Assembly: GCA_917880885.1 (NCBI GenBank)
Contig: OU862906.1
Coordinates: 60,616,665-60,680,664, forward strand
Reading direction: 5' to 3'
Source of the DNA: Limnephilus marmoratus
Taxonomy: Eukaryota > Arthropoda > Insecta > Trichoptera > Limnephilidae
Length of the DNA: 64,000 nt
Shown: positions 33,559 to 44,495 of the stretch, in pieces
Layout: each line of letters begins with the position of its first letter
Position numbering within the stretch: position 1 is the stretch's first letter
Translations under genes and position numbers: made by a program
Notes under the pieces: generated by a model
Database searches by the model: none
What the model was told of the DNA's origin: nothing
Seen by the model: the letters and a program-made list of their open reading frames with translations, nothing else

Positions 33559-33975
33559 GATGGCCGGCGTGGTTTAGCGGTAAGGCTCTTGAGTCGCAAT
33601 CCGAAGGTCGCGAGATCGAATCTCGACGTGGCAAATAAATTTTATTTGATTAATTTGTGTTATTTCACAATTAATGCATTTAAAATAATATATGGTATAT
33701 TTGAGGCACGTTCCAGAGTGGAAGATACTCTTAGTATCGCCCTGGATTAAGACCACCATTCAGAATTGAAACGTTGCGTGAAATGGCTTTAGCCGTGCTT
33801 GGTGCCCAGATCTGAATAGCCAGGTACTTCCCCACCTTCCTCTTCCCCATCTCCTTTCCCTCCCCACAGTCCCCACTACCGTTAGCCTCACAACATACCC
33901 CAATCGTGGATGCTATAGTCTCACTGGCTCCAGACGGGAGCGGTTGGGTTGTGAGTTGTTCATATAAAAAAAATA
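33559..33975 (+). mobile_element. SINE-T copy with tRNA-like head
   Basis: The head (GGCCGGCGTGGTTTAGCGGT ... TCGCGAGATCGAATCTCGAC) contains A-box- and B-box-like sequences of a tRNA-type pol III promoter. The body has ACGTTCCAGAGTGGAAGATA, AAGACCACCATTCAGAATTG and CTTCCCCACCTTCCTCTTCC, then CACTGGCTCCAGACGGGAGC and an A-rich end. Copies lie at 39.8 kb (full) and 4.75, 26.4 and 4.37 kb (partial). Nothing is coded. Confidence 0.82.
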
Positions 33976-34105
33976 CAATTAAATTTAAATTTAAAAAAAT
34001 GAGCTACCAATCAATTGTTAGGTTACCGTTGATCAAACAATTTTACTTGAATTTTCGTGAATAATCCACCACCGGAGTTTCGCCATCCTGAAACATAGCG
34101 TACCT

Positions 34106-34480
34106 ATATATCTTACTACATAGGTAGGATTGCTTCTGAAATAAAATTCTGCATGAGATGTTATTATTAGATAAAAAAAATTATAAAATCATCGGTAAGC
34201 AGTAATATAGCAGTATTTATGAAGATTAACATCATGAACATAAATTTATATGAAAATGTATTGTTTTTTGTAATCCCGAAACTATTGCCACTATCCATTT
34301 AATTATTGTCATTATATAACAAATCGACAATATGCAATTAAGATAATACCGACATATACATGATTTTTCATTGTAATTTACAGCACATGTCTCATAAAGC
34401 AATTGCCACATCGCAGGGAAGAGTGAGCGAGGTTATAATTGAACATAATTAAGTTGTTCAACTTCCATCTAGAATAAACA
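34106..34480. other. no gene recognised
   Basis: AT-rich; no supported feature. Confidence 0.4.
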
Positions 34481-35545
34481 AAATCGGGCCTGATCAGGAG
34501 GTAAGGAGTGCAGGTATAGAGGGTAACGAGTGGGCTGGCGGACTAGCAAGGAAAAGGGCGGAGGCACCACTTGAGGGATCTGAGCCGACCATAGAAGTGG
34601 CAGTTTGCCACACTCAACTACGTGCCTATTGAAAGGTGGGTCAAATCACAGAATTTATTTATTTATTTAAAATTTACGGCACAAAGTGCCATTTACAAAT
34701 ATGTATTATTATTATATTTAAACAGTCATAGTACAGTGAAGAAAGATTGTTTTTTTTTTTTAATTTCTTATAATAAGAGAAAAAGAGAAAAAATTTCTAA
34801 CAACTAATGAAAACTTCAAAAGGATACAGTGAAATAAAAAGAATAACTTGTTATGAAGTAACCTCGTTACAATACGTAAGGCTGAAATGTTTGATAAGTA
34901 GAGCCTTGTATTTTAATAAGGAAATATGGAAAATATCAGCAACATTGGCATAAAAATTACCAATGGTGAGTATTCTATTTATAACAGAATTATATCCAGC
35001 GACAGACGTATAATTGTCACAATAATACATACTAGGGAACCTTGATCTAATGGTAGGTACATGAAAGTGAATCAACTTTAATATATCAGGGCTATCCAAC
35101 TGATGATTTACAATTTTGTATAAAAATATGAGAATTGGAAGGAATTGGAGAGGGCACCCGGAATGAGACAATCCAATGTACATACTCATATACGGACAAA
35201 TCTGAGAACCAAACCTAGACGAACCAGACATCTACTCAATATGGACAGAAACTTATTCAGGTGGGACTGCTAACGGGAAACTGCCATCTCAGTTGGAAGT
35301 GAAAAACGCCGATAGATGCAGGAAATGTGAAGAGGATGAAGAGACTCCAACTCAACTATGGTGCCAGTAACCCGCCCTAGGAACGAACTAGGAACAAGGC
35401 TCAGATACTAATAGCCAAATATTCAATACTAACCATTATTAAAGGAACCGGCTTACTGTAAGAAATGAGGTGAAATACGCGATAGTACAATGGAGCCATG
35501 GCCTTAGTGCTCATGGGAACTATCCGTAAACCGCCTCGGCTTTAT
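34481..35545 (+). pseudogene. Jockey-group LINE, RNase H and C-terminal remnant, split by another LINE
   Basis: At 34,500-34,640 the plus strand reads VRSAGIEGNEWAGGLARKRA, matching the GHxGIxGNExADxLAR end of LINE RNase H domains. After a foreign block (34,645-35,235) the homology resumes at 35,240 with TGNCHLSWK-like and CRKCEEDEETPTQLWC, a Cys-rich C-terminal motif of Jockey-group ORF2. Stops and frameshifts are frequent. Confidence 0.65.
34645..35235 (-). pseudogene. nested LINE 3' fragment (ORF2 C-terminus)
   Basis: A 126-codon minus-strand frame reads FLYKIVNHQLDSPDILKLIH, FHVPTIRSRFPSMYY and NSVINRILTIGNFYANVADI, the C-terminal end of CR1/Jockey-type ORF2 (FLYK...DSPxLL...FHVP). The 3' UTR runs to about 34,645 with T-rich stretches. 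Confidence 0.7.
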
Positions 35546-36094
35546 AAAAAAACAACTTAGCAAAGGAAACTAATTGCAGAGGTGTCACTAATAAATAAAA
35601 ATTGAAATAATGTCGTATCTAATAATAAATACTACATGCACGAAGAACGAAATAACGCAATAGAGAACACATTATCAATCTCTTGACAAATTTTTGTTCT
35701 TTAATTTAAAAAAAAAAATAAAGAACTTAAATGACATCAATGATTAGGCTCATCTCATTAGTGTCATTCCAAATTTAAAAAAAATATATATCTTCAGAAC
35801 CGAGACCAAATATGTAAATATTAACCCAAAATTACACTCACAAAATAATTCACTTGACACTGGCCAGAAAACTCCTTTGGGGTGAAAAGCCATGAAAAAA
35901 AAACAAATTACCTACTAAAATATCTTTATGTATTTATATAAATTTATATAAAGAAGCTTGCGTATGGCAGAGGGCGAACAGCGGGCACGCGGCGTGGTTT
36001 TGATTTTACATTAATCTATTTAATTAATAAATAAATTTTGCGGATTTTAGTCGAAGTACGACATAAGTAGTTAAATATGATCGAAGGGGAGAGG
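35546..36094. other. AT-rich DNA with a Helitron-like patch
   Basis: At 35,950-36,000 AAGAAGCTTGCGTATGGC and GGGCACGCGGCGTGG resemble Helitron-like sequences at 27.5 and 45.5 kb. AGTCGAAGTACGACATAAG resembles the stretch before the SINE-V head at 44.0 kb. Confidence 0.4.
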
Positions 36095-36529
36095 ATCGAA
36101 TTAACTCGGTGGTTAGAGCAGAGCCCTGGCAAGTAATTTGGGAGTCGGGTATGGGTACCGCCGCCCAGGCAACCATTTATTGGACAACCAACACCTCTGC
36201 CATAGGTCTCCCCAAGTGGCCGTGTTCATGGGGTGAGGTTTGTCCAGGTCTTGGCAGCGGTGCGCCTCTTGGATGCGCCTGCACAAATGCTGCGTGGCGG
36301 GCCGGATCGAGAGAGACTGGGTGGGGGAGGCATTTTGACCTTTCCAGCCGGACTCTATCGACCCATCGTCTTTCACCGCAGTTGGAAGGATGGACACATC
36401 TGGACATCTTGTCACTCATGCATTTATCCTTCCCAGAACTTCCTATCCTTCCCTTCCTTAAAAAGACCTTCCACACAGCTTCCGCTAAGATGACATAGAC
36501 CCTGAGGGAAATTATTTTCCTCAGGGCCT
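36095..36529 (+). mobile_element. SINE-L copy 2, full-length with tRNA-like head
   Basis: The head (AACTCGGTGGTTAGAGCAGA, then GGGAGTCGGGTATGG) is tRNA-like with a degenerate B-box. The body includes CTCCCCAAGTGGCC, GTGAGGTTTGTCCAGGTCTT and GGGCCGGATCGAGAGAGACT. The 3' end is the LINE-A tail (AAAAAGACCTTCCACACAGC, GATGACATAGACCCTGAGGG, CCTCAGGGCC). Short open frames in it are accidental. Confidence 0.85.
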
Positions 36530-37024
36530 CAATATTGTCCTCAATGAATTTTAGATTTCACTCACTAAGTCATTCCAAAAATAAAAAAAATATATTATTT
36601 ATGTTGACCGGGACTGATTCTGACTACCAGGTACAACACTGAATTAATCAATCATCACAATATTATCAGATACAAAAATGTAGTATCTACGTATATTTCT
36701 AATGAATTTGCGCAATTACAGGGCATTGTTTCAAAAGTTTAACATTTAAATTATTGACTAAGGCAGGCTCCTAATGTGGATATACCAGTTTTCAAACAAG
36801 ATGTCTAATTCCCGTAATCCACTTTCCCATCAAATGCCGCAATTCTGGCTTTTTACAGAACAACTAACAATATTACAGTAACACGCTTGACGAGTCAGGT
36901 GGATCGCGGTATTTCATTGAACTCATAATTGGCCGTAGGTCTGCTAGTTCTAGTTAACTCCACGGCTGTTCAATACACCGCGCACTTGAGTGTACTCGTA
37001 ATAAGTGCTCATCCAGAGTGAGGT
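36530..37024. other. no gene recognised
   Basis: AT-rich; a less AT-rich part at 36,880-37,010 shows no recognisable protein. Confidence 0.4.
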
Positions 37025-37262
37025 GCTTATTGAAGTGTAACTTTTTTAGCACCGTTGTGATTTAAAACTCGATTAAACAAAAAAGCGTTACTAAAAATAG
37101 ACAAACACATTAATCTATATCTATAGGATTTAGCCTGCGAGAAAATTAGAATAATCGGTCTCCTCTTTGTGCGGTGCTTCGTGGCCTCCCCACTCCCCAC
37201 TCTTGTCTACTTTAGTTTTCTGAAGTTTTCTCTTCTACCGCGTGTGAACGGCACATTTTTGT
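37025..37262 (+). mobile_element. MITE-A copy 2
   Basis: TTGAAGTGTAACTTTTTTAG, CACCGTTGTGATTTAAAACT, TAGGATTTAGCCTGCGAG, GTGCGGTGCTTCGTGGCCTC and TCTACCGCGTGTGAACGGC follow the same order as copy 1. Confidence 0.8.
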
Positions 37263-38055
37263 ATATACAGTGTGTCCGGGGGAAAAGTGCATTAACTTCG
37301 GGAGGTGATTCTACATGATGGTAGGAGTAAAAAAGATTAACAATTTTTTACGAAATTCCAACATTTTTTCCAAAACTCACACATTTCGAAAAAAAAACAC
37401 CACAAAAACGTGCTTAAAGATTCCATCGGAAGTGTAGATTTTACTGGCCAGGTAAATTAATGCACAGTTTATTCGACGACTCGCGTTCTCCTTGATGCGA
37501 AAATCGACTTCTCTGCCCTTACGTTTCAATCACCTTAAGGTTCGCTTTCGCTTGAAGTGAAATATTGCCCGCACGCGAAAAACGACCATACGCCCTTTAC
37601 GTTACACACACCTCAAAGTTCACTTTCACTTGAGGACAAAAATTCAGCCACGAAAATTAAGACACGGAAAAGCCATCTCTTAAATATATTTTCATATTAA
37701 TTCATGTATTTATAATAATTTAATATGTGTTATTTAGACAACTTGATTATTTTGTGTAAATTTTAAAAAGTTTAATAAATAAATATAATTATTACCTATG
37801 CCAATTTAATTTTTATATTTTATTTTATATAATTGATTTTATGATACCTTTAACAAATTAATGACCGCTCTTCATGATGATTTTATAGTCTATAAATGAT
37901 TCATTGTCTATGCCTGTTTATCTTTTGTTATATTTTTTAATTTTAATTTTATTCTGACGATGAAATCATTGGTTTCGAAATTTTGATAATTATGAATAAA
38001 TAAGTGGTGTATACAAAGTTCCAGACGCCACAAAGTGAATTAGCGACTTTTAAAG
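37263..38055. other. unclassified repeats, no gene
   Basis: CAGTGTGTCCGGGGGAAAAG at about 37,269 looks like the end of a Tc1/mariner-type element, but no matching end was found. 37,490-37,650 holds imperfect direct repeats (CTTTCGCTTGA / CTTTCACTTGA). The rest is AT-rich. Confidence 0.35.
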
Positions 38056-38990
38056 CAGTTTTTTTTTTTTTTTTTCTTTATTCATCATATAACTTTTTAT
38101 ACAGTTTTTACAGGTGATTCGACTACCACGCTAGGCACATGCCCGTATTATCGTAGTCGAATTATGAATATATAATTATATAAATGTAAGAATTGTTATT
38201 GGTTAATGTATAGTTTAGTTAGGTACAATGTTTTTGTATAACAACGACTACTTTAAGTGGTTTCTCAAATTAAGTAGATAATATTTATATAATAATAAAC
38301 ATATAAATAAACTATTCTTATTGCAGGCTGCTGTTTCGCTTAAATAAAATAGGTACATAAATACATGATAAGTAGATAAATTAATAATGACTCTTCTTGT
38401 GGAGATGTTGAAAATAAGTCATCCAAATATAAATATTATTATGATAATTATCAAAAGAGTTTTTTTTTTTTTAATTTGAATGTAAAAAAAATAAAAATAA
38501 TAGTAATAACGCAAATTAACTTAACTTGTTGACTTTAGGCATTCTTTAAAATAGTTTCTTCCCTTTGTAAATAACCAATTCTGTACACTTATGATATAAA
38601 GCTTATCACTTTTCGATTTCCTAGTATCAACACTCGGTGAGTTGAACATTTTGGGGGCAATATAGGAGAACTGTCGCTGTGCGAAAATTGTTTTCGTTGT
38701 AGGAATTATACATTTTAGGTGTAACGAGTACCGAGTGTGAATTTTTTTTTGTGTTTTTTCCGTCGAATCGTTTTTCCATAAGAATATGAGAATTGTCTTT
38801 ATATATAATTGTCGAATGTCTAATACTGTGAATTTTTGAAAAAGTGGCTCTGATGGGTGTGATGGGTTACATTTGAATATTATCCTTAGCAGAAGTTTTT
38901 GAATTAAGACCATAGGATATAGAATTGACATTGCACACCCTCCCCATCTCACAATACCATATGTAGCAATTGATTGAAAAAGGGCAAAGT
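38056..38990 (-). pseudogene. LINE 3' end: ORF2 C-terminus plus 3' UTR
   Basis: A 143-codon minus-strand frame (38,521-38,952) reads WGGCAMSILYPMVLIQKLLL, PSEPLFQKFTVLDIRQLYIK, HTRYSLHLKCIIPTTKTIFA, QRQFSYIAPKMFNS, the C-terminal pattern of CR1/Jockey-group ORF2 (QKxxLR...P...LF...VLxIRQLY...QRSxxYxAPKxxN). About 460 bp of 3' UTR follow to a T-run at about 38,060. The 5' part, including the polymerase, is missing. Confidence 0.8.
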
Positions 38991-39460
38991 TGACACATCT
39001 AAGTGTTTGTAGGTTAAGAATAGATCTGAGAGAGTAGAAAATATAGCATAATTTGCGAAGCCTTTTTGTAAGTAGCAGTAAATGTAATATTATAATAAGT
39101 TGGTTGCCATCGAGTCTAGCGGAACCACGCTAGAAAAAATACAATAAGAAAAGTATAACATGAAATATATTGCTAACCACATTACATCACCAAAGTAACC
39201 GTCGATGATTCGCGCGTCTTCATCATTATCACTATTTAAATAACTAAACAACATGTTGTTTCAAAATAAATACATAAGTGACTGTTTTTTTGTTTTTTTG
39301 GCCTTTGCTTACTGCCAGCTAGTATAATTATTTTTTTATTGTTTTGTAATTACTCAGACGTGGTTTATTCTAGAAAAAACCTTAAAAGTGTTTTATGGTT
39401 CATTTCCTATTCTAGTAGTGAGTCAAAAACTATTTGGAAAATCATCCGAGAGGCCGATTT
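38991..39460. other. no gene recognised
   Basis: AT-rich; no supported feature. Confidence 0.4.
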
Positions 39461-39690
39461 GATATCCCGGCCCCGGTTCCATGCCAACTCAGAACGAAAC
39501 CAACTCAACACCCCAGAAAGGTCGTCAAAAGCTATGAAAAAATTATTTTAAAATAGCCGGTAACCCTAACCTAACTTAACCTATTTAAATATTTTTATCA
39601 CTCTTAAAGACCATTCTGAGGTGCTTCTGAGTTGGTTTCATTCTGAGTTGGCCGGTCACCTCGGCCCCGTGATCTAGGAGGTTTTGCTTA
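39461..39690. mobile_element. short TIR element (about 230 bp)
   Basis: CCAACTCAGAACGAAACCAA begins a 24-bp block at 39,484 that recurs inverted at 39,628-39,651 with one mismatch. Outside it the arms extend imperfectly (GATATCCCGGCCCCGG versus GATCACGGGGCCGAGG). Non-coding MITE-like structure. Confidence 0.65.
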
Positions 39691-39796
39691 AACTCCTTTG
39701 ATTCCGTTCTAAATTATGGTGGAAAAATTTGTATCGCCTTAAAATAATCTCACTGAATACAACTTTAGACAAATTTGCTAAATAAACGGAAATTTT

Positions 39797-40245
39797 CACA
39801 GCCGGCATGTTCTAGGGGTAAGGCTCTTGATTCGTAATCCGAAGGTCGCGGGGTAGAATCCCGGCGTAGGCAAATAAATTTTATTTTAAAAATTTGTGTT
39901 ATTTCACAATTAATTTATTTAAAATAATGTAAAGTATATTTGCGGCACGTTCCAGAGCGGAAGATACTCTTAGGTGATTGAGGTGATTTTTCACAAAAAA
40001 CGGCGTTCTACAGATTATCCAATTATTATTATTAGTATCGCCCTGGTGTAAGACCACCATTCAGAATTAAAACTTTGCTTGAAATGGTGTTAGTCGTGTT
40101 TGGTAACCAGATCTGAATAGCCAGGTACCTCCTCACCTTCCTCTCCCCCATCATCTAACATACCCCAATTGGGGATGCCATAGTCTCACTGGCTTCAGAT
40201 GGGAGCAGCTGGGACTCTTGTGAGGTATTATTCATACAAAAAAAT
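39797..40245 (+). mobile_element. SINE-T copy with head, carrying a 60-bp insert
   Basis: The head GGGGTAAGGCTCTTGATTCG ... GAAGGTCGCGGGGTAGAATC keeps the tRNA-like boxes. The body matches the 33.6-kb copy. At 39,976-40,033 a foreign piece (GTGATTGAGGTGATTTTTCA, AAAACGGCGTTC, TTATCCAATTA) interrupts the TACTCTTAGTATCGCCCTGG stretch; the same piece occurs at 20.6 kb. Confidence 0.8.
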
Positions 40246-40545
40246 ATATTATATATTTTTCTAAATAATAGCCAAGTCGATTTTCTTGTTTTCAACGGTA
40301 GACCTTTTGATTCCAATGTGAACAGAGAATTAATGTGAAACAGTAGATTCACGTTATTATAACGAAACAAAATTCATATTTTCTTATTTTTGGGTTGTGG
40401 AACCGTGTTTAGCTTTCTTCCCCAGTCAATTTTCTTGACATTCTTGCTACCAGTGACGTAGATACGAGCTTCCGCTCACCAGGGAAAGCTTGTAAACCGG
40501 AATTCAAACCATTCACGTCATGTTAGTCCATGTGAAGTAAGCGTT
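40246..40545. other. no gene recognised
   Basis: AT-rich; short frames without motifs. Confidence 0.4.
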
Positions 40546-40720
40546 CCGAAAGAAGAAGAAAATGGTTTGAAAGGGAGACATGTAAGTAAGCGAAAATATT
40601 TAGAAAAGCGTGCCTTGTTTAAAATAGTGTAAAAATCTCTCGACAAATATGTACCTACAGTAGGCAGTATTTCAAGAAACTTTATGAATATTTCATACCT
40701 GTAAGATGTTATATAACCGA
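40546..40720 (-). repeat. R3 repeat copy
   Basis: In reverse it shows TTTGTCGAGAGATTTTTACA, ACTATTTTAAACAAGGCACG and CTAAATATTTTCGCTTACTT, matching R3 at 4.44 and 62.4 kb. Confidence 0.6.
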
Positions 40721-40764
40721 ACTGTTTTTTTATAATTTTCGGAGCATTTTGCTATGCGATTTTT

Positions 40765-40982
40765 TAAGTGAAAACTTCTTTAGCGCCGTTGTGATTTGAA
40801 ACTCGATGAAGCGAAAAATATCGACACTAAATAGAGACAAACACATACATCTGTAAGATTTAGCCTGCGAGAGAATGAGGTGGTATTATCAGTCTTCTCT
40901 TTGCGCCTTCCCTCTCTTCTCTACTTTAGTTTTCTGAAGGTTTCACTTCTAACCTGCGTGAATTGCACACTCTGATTTTCGA
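40765..40982 (+). mobile_element. MITE-A copy 3
   Basis: AAGTGAAAACTTCTTTAGCG, CCGTTGTGATTTGAAACTCG, AGATTTAGCCTGCGAGAGAA, TTTCACTTCTAACCTGCGTG in family order. Confidence 0.8.
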
Positions 40983-41412
40983 CGGAATTTAATATAATAA
41001 CATTTTCGGCTCGGCAAAGGTTTAGAGATTATCTGAATTTATTTTTTTTTATTTCATGGGATATATATCACAAATAGGTAAAAAATCGGAAAGCAGTGTT
41101 TTAATAAAATATACCTGGCCTAATCTCTATCAAGATAAGAAGAAATACAGCACGAGATTCGGCTCGAATAGGCCAAGAAAAATAAATTCGTCAGATCAGA
41201 AAATTAACTAATAGATCGTTGGAATATTGCTTTGCAATATTTTCCCATTGGTTCCGGCTAGTTGGGTTTATTAAACAATTTAATTAAATATGTTTTCAAT
41301 ATATTTAGTTCACTTTAATTATCATTAAAAAAATCTTTAAAAAATCACTAAACTACGTTTGCAAAAAATTTTACAAGAAAACTTGCAATGTTTCTAAGCA
41401 TTTTTATTTAAT
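40983..41412. other. no gene recognised
   Basis: AT-rich; no supported feature. Confidence 0.4.
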
Positions 41413-42190
41413 TACTAGCTGGTCCCGGCATGCGATGCTATGCCATTTAATAAAGAAATTGTTTCTCCCTGAGTGTCCTTTCCCATTCGTCCCGTTCCCC
41501 TTCCGCCTCCCCTTCTCCTCCTGCGTCCTCTTCCCCTCTCGCGTTCCCACTCCGTCACCTTCACCTTCCCTCTCCCCACTTCACTCCCCCCCACCCCTTC
41601 CCCCGTCCCGCGAACCTCCCTCCCGAGTTCCCCTCCCCCTAACACGTCTCCTTCCCCTCCCGCGTTCCCCTTCCACCTTCACCGCCTTCCCTTATCCTTT
41701 TCCCGCTCCCTCGACCCGCCAACCCTCCTCCCGCGTTCCATATATTCAGTACATTCAGTTTTTAAACAGTCCGCGTGCCACCTTTTACAATTTTTATTCA
41801 CATTTCCAATTTTCAAGTAAATTAAATTTGGTACCTAACATAGGTACCTATTTAAAATATCTAAAATTCTTGATTCGATTCAAACTATTAGGGGAGTACC
41901 TACTTTAAATAAATTTATCAACTTAAAGATTTTCAAAAATAGAATCCTGATTTAACAATCATTGTTTTGCAAAATATCATTCTCAAACACGCGAACTGTC
42001 AAACGTGCGATAGTCGTTAGGTTTTCTGAAATTATTCAATTTTCTGCGCAATTTTCTTAAATTTTCTCTCCGTAAGAACCATCCTCGTACTTCAAGGAAT
42101 ATTCTAAAAAAAGGATTAGCGAAATCGGTTCAGCTGCTCTCGAGATTTGCGCTTAGCAACACATTCAGCGATTCATTTTTATATATAAGA
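41413..42190 (-). mobile_element. non-autonomous Helitron
   Basis: In reverse it starts TCTTATATATAAAAATGAAT (at 42,190) and ends with the hairpin GGCATAGCATCGCATGCC followed by GGGACCAGCTAGT (at 41,413), the Helitron signature of a 3' hairpin then CTAG/T. A purine-rich core of about 280 bp lies at 41,465-41,745. The Ser/Pro-rich frames there are compositional. A related copy is at 56,142-56,516. Confidence 0.75.
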
Positions 42191-42995
42191 AGATTCGCGT
42201 GTCCCGGCATACTTTGAAATGCCTGTCAAAGAAAATGTTTGCGTTTTAATAATGTTTATTGAGGTCCTTTTGGATAAATACATAATTTTTTTTGATTTTC
42301 CGTCTGGGGTTAAACGAATAAATCAGAAGGTTTTCCGACCCGAGAGCAGGTCACATACAGCTGGATATCAGTGTGAGAAGCATGGATTTTACAAATTTGC
42401 TTTTGCTTTCCATTACCGTTACATTAATGTCTCCTTTGCAATTCTTCCCTCTGTCCTTCCCTCGTCCCCCACCCTCCGTCACACCTCCTCATGAGTCCTT
42501 TCCCGTGCACCCCCCTTGCCACATCGTTCCCCTCCCGCGTTGCCCTTCTATCTTGCCGCCTTCCCCTTCTCCGCGTCCACCCATCCCAAGAATCCCCCTT
42601 ACGCACCCGTTTTCCATCCCGCGCTATCCTTACACCTTCTCCCTCCCTCGTTCCTTCTTCATTCTCACCCTACCCCTTCCTACTTCCCTCCCCGTCGCTA
42701 AACTATCTGAAATGCACACACTTCGCTTAGCTGTCTGTACGAGACGCATGGACTTCACAAATTAACCCCTGCAATCCCCTACAGCTACCATGACTCCTTT
42801 ACAATCCTTCTCTCTGCTTCTTCCTCGTCGCCCACTCCTCCCTAGCGCGTCCTTTCCCATGCCCTCCGTTACCCTCCTGCTTCCCTTTCTCCTCTCGCGT
42901 TCCCCCTCCACCTTCCCCCTCCCCCCACTCCCGCGTCCCCCTTACGGCTATATAAGAGGCTTTTAAAATTAAACACCTTTTTTCCTTCTTTTTAT
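42191..42995 (+). mobile_element. Helitron-related polypyrimidine repeats
   Basis: TTTTCCGTCTGGGGTTAAAC, GAGAGCAGGTCACATACAGC and GTGTGAGAAGCATGGATTTT precede two CT-rich blocks (42,440-42,700 and 42,780-42,950). The layout matches the reverse of 14,341-14,760. Element ends are unclear; probably two abutting or rearranged copies. Confidence 0.5.
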
Positions 42996-43745
42996 ACGTA
43001 ACTGGACTGCCCAAGCAACAATCTTTTGTATTTATTTAGTGGTAAATTGAAGATCTCCATTCATATTTTTAAGTACCATGTCACCGTAAACCTACTATCA
43101 TTAAATATAACTTCATCGGAACAATTGATGTTGAAGCACACTCGAGAAGAAGGACTTATTATATCAATTGACGATAAGAGTTTTGTTGAATTAAAAAAAA
43201 ACTTGCAACTCTCAACATCAATCTCTTCACTTTCTTACCAATGTAATTAATTTCTATGTATAATTCATAATTCTATAATAATAATTCATCGAACAACTAA
43301 GATGATGTATTATCGATGATGTAATTATTTGTTATGGTGACCTTTAGTTTAGAAAGGGTTAGAAATAAACAAAACCAAACTAATTATAATTAGGCTAAAA
43401 CGGTGCATTTCAAAAACAGGCTCAATATCGACTTAATCGAGGCTATCTGAAATATTTTGAGGTCAACTCCACAATTCGTTAGAATTGTTTAAATTTAGAA
43501 AATATGGTTACATAAAAACAGGAAATGATCATTGAGATTTTTGAAATCAGGACGACCTTCATGACGGAGCAGTTAGCCCTTGGTGATGGACACAGGTTAA
43601 ATAAAGAAATATTTATATTTTTTGTTGAATACTCTGATAACATGGGCGTTAATTTAGAATTCATGACATAATTTATTTAATGTTAAATTCAACCTAGACA
43701 ACTAAATGTCAATGACAAATTCAACTATTAGACACTTGTTTATTT
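42996..43745. other. no gene recognised
   Basis: AT-rich; no supported feature. Confidence 0.4.
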
Positions 43746-44203
43746 ATTTAATTAAATGAAGACAATATTAGCGAAACTCAATCGAAATCTGGAGACAGAA
43801 AAATCAGAAAAGATATTGGCTCCGCTGGGACTCGAGAAAGAGGACTAGACTTGCAGAAAAAGCCAATAGATGTCGCGTATTACAAATAAAATGGATAAAA
43901 AATTTATCCAGACACTATCTAGATTGCATTTAGTTCGAGTTGAATCTTGTAATCATATATAAAGATAGCAGCCAATAATATGTGCGTTAAGTAAATGAAG
44001 ATAATGTTGGTAGTTCTTAGTCGAAGTATGATACAGTTAAAAGTGACCGAATTAATATGGGTTCCGTAGCTTAATCGGTAGAGCTGTTTCCATGTAAGAA
44101 AAGGGTTCTGGGTTCGAGTCCCAGCGGAGCCAACATCTTTTCTGATTTTTCTGTCTCCAGATTTCGATTGAGTTTCGCTAATATTGTCTTCATTTAATTA
44201 AAT
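43746..44203. mobile_element. SINE-V in inverted-repeat arrangement
   Basis: A 90-bp left arm (43,746-43,835) is the near-exact reverse complement of 44,114-44,203 (one mismatch seen). The right arm is the 3' part of a tRNA-headed SINE (head 44,060-44,131). The left arm is the same tail in reverse, starting at the T-loop. A lone copy is at 62.1 kb. Confidence 0.8.
44060..44131 (+). tRNA. tRNA-like SINE-V head (tRNA-Thr-derived), probably not a functional tRNA
   Basis: 72 nt fold into a complete cloverleaf: 7-bp acceptor (GGTTCCG/CGGAGCC, one G-T), D arm GCTT...GAGC, T arm CTGGG-TTCGAGT-CCCAG perfect, variable loop 5 nt. The anticodon loop is CATGTAA, giving TGT (Thr, ACA), but position 33 is A instead of the near-invariant T, and the first anticodon-stem pair is G-A. 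The same CATGTAA loop occurs in the 62.1-kb copy, which marks it as a SINE family trait. Confidence 0.55.
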
Positions 44204-44495
44204 ATTATAATTTGAGATTTTACTCATAAAGTTTAAAAAATTAATAATAAAAACTTGTTTATTTATTTCTACGCTGGTACATAAAGTTTGTAAGTTATTT
44301 CCTCATCTTCTAGTTTCTTGAAAAATTAACACCCATTCAGCAACATGCAGTCCGCCTCGGAACAGGAATACCTAGTGAGGAGGACTGTAAACAAACCACT
44401 TTACTTTGTATTATTTATTTACTTATTTTATAATTTTACTTTATCTTATATTGTCAATAAAAAAAATAAAATAAAAACAAACAAAAAACACATAC
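44204..44495. other. no gene recognised
   Basis: AT-rich sequence between SINE-V and MITE-A. Confidence 0.4.

Larger units (their letters stand above)
28020..34105 (+). repeat. tandem repeat of about 154 bp, opened by a gypsy element and a SINE
   Basis: Units share TTAGGTTACGGTCGGTCAA, CAATTTTTACTTAGATTTT, GAATAAAGCGAC and CTCTGGCATCCTG. TACGGTCGGTCA occurs at about 28,194 and 28,347, then at about 33,174. With the gypsy insertion removed the last step is again about 155 bp. A further diverged unit is at 34,000-34,105, beyond a SINE-T copy. The unit is non-coding and satellite-like. Confidence 0.75.

Noticed and set aside
28020..34105. Spaced repeats considered as a CRISPR-like array
   Set aside because: Units are about 154 bp, diverged and eukaryotic in context, with no conserved short repeats and unique spacers.
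37263..37480. CAGTGTGTCCGGGGG as one end of a mariner-type element
   Set aside because: The matching opposite end could not be found within several kb.
41415..41908. 157-codon Pro/Ser-rich frame and its antisense
   Set aside because: Produced by the polypyrimidine core of the Helitron at 41.4-42.2 kb.
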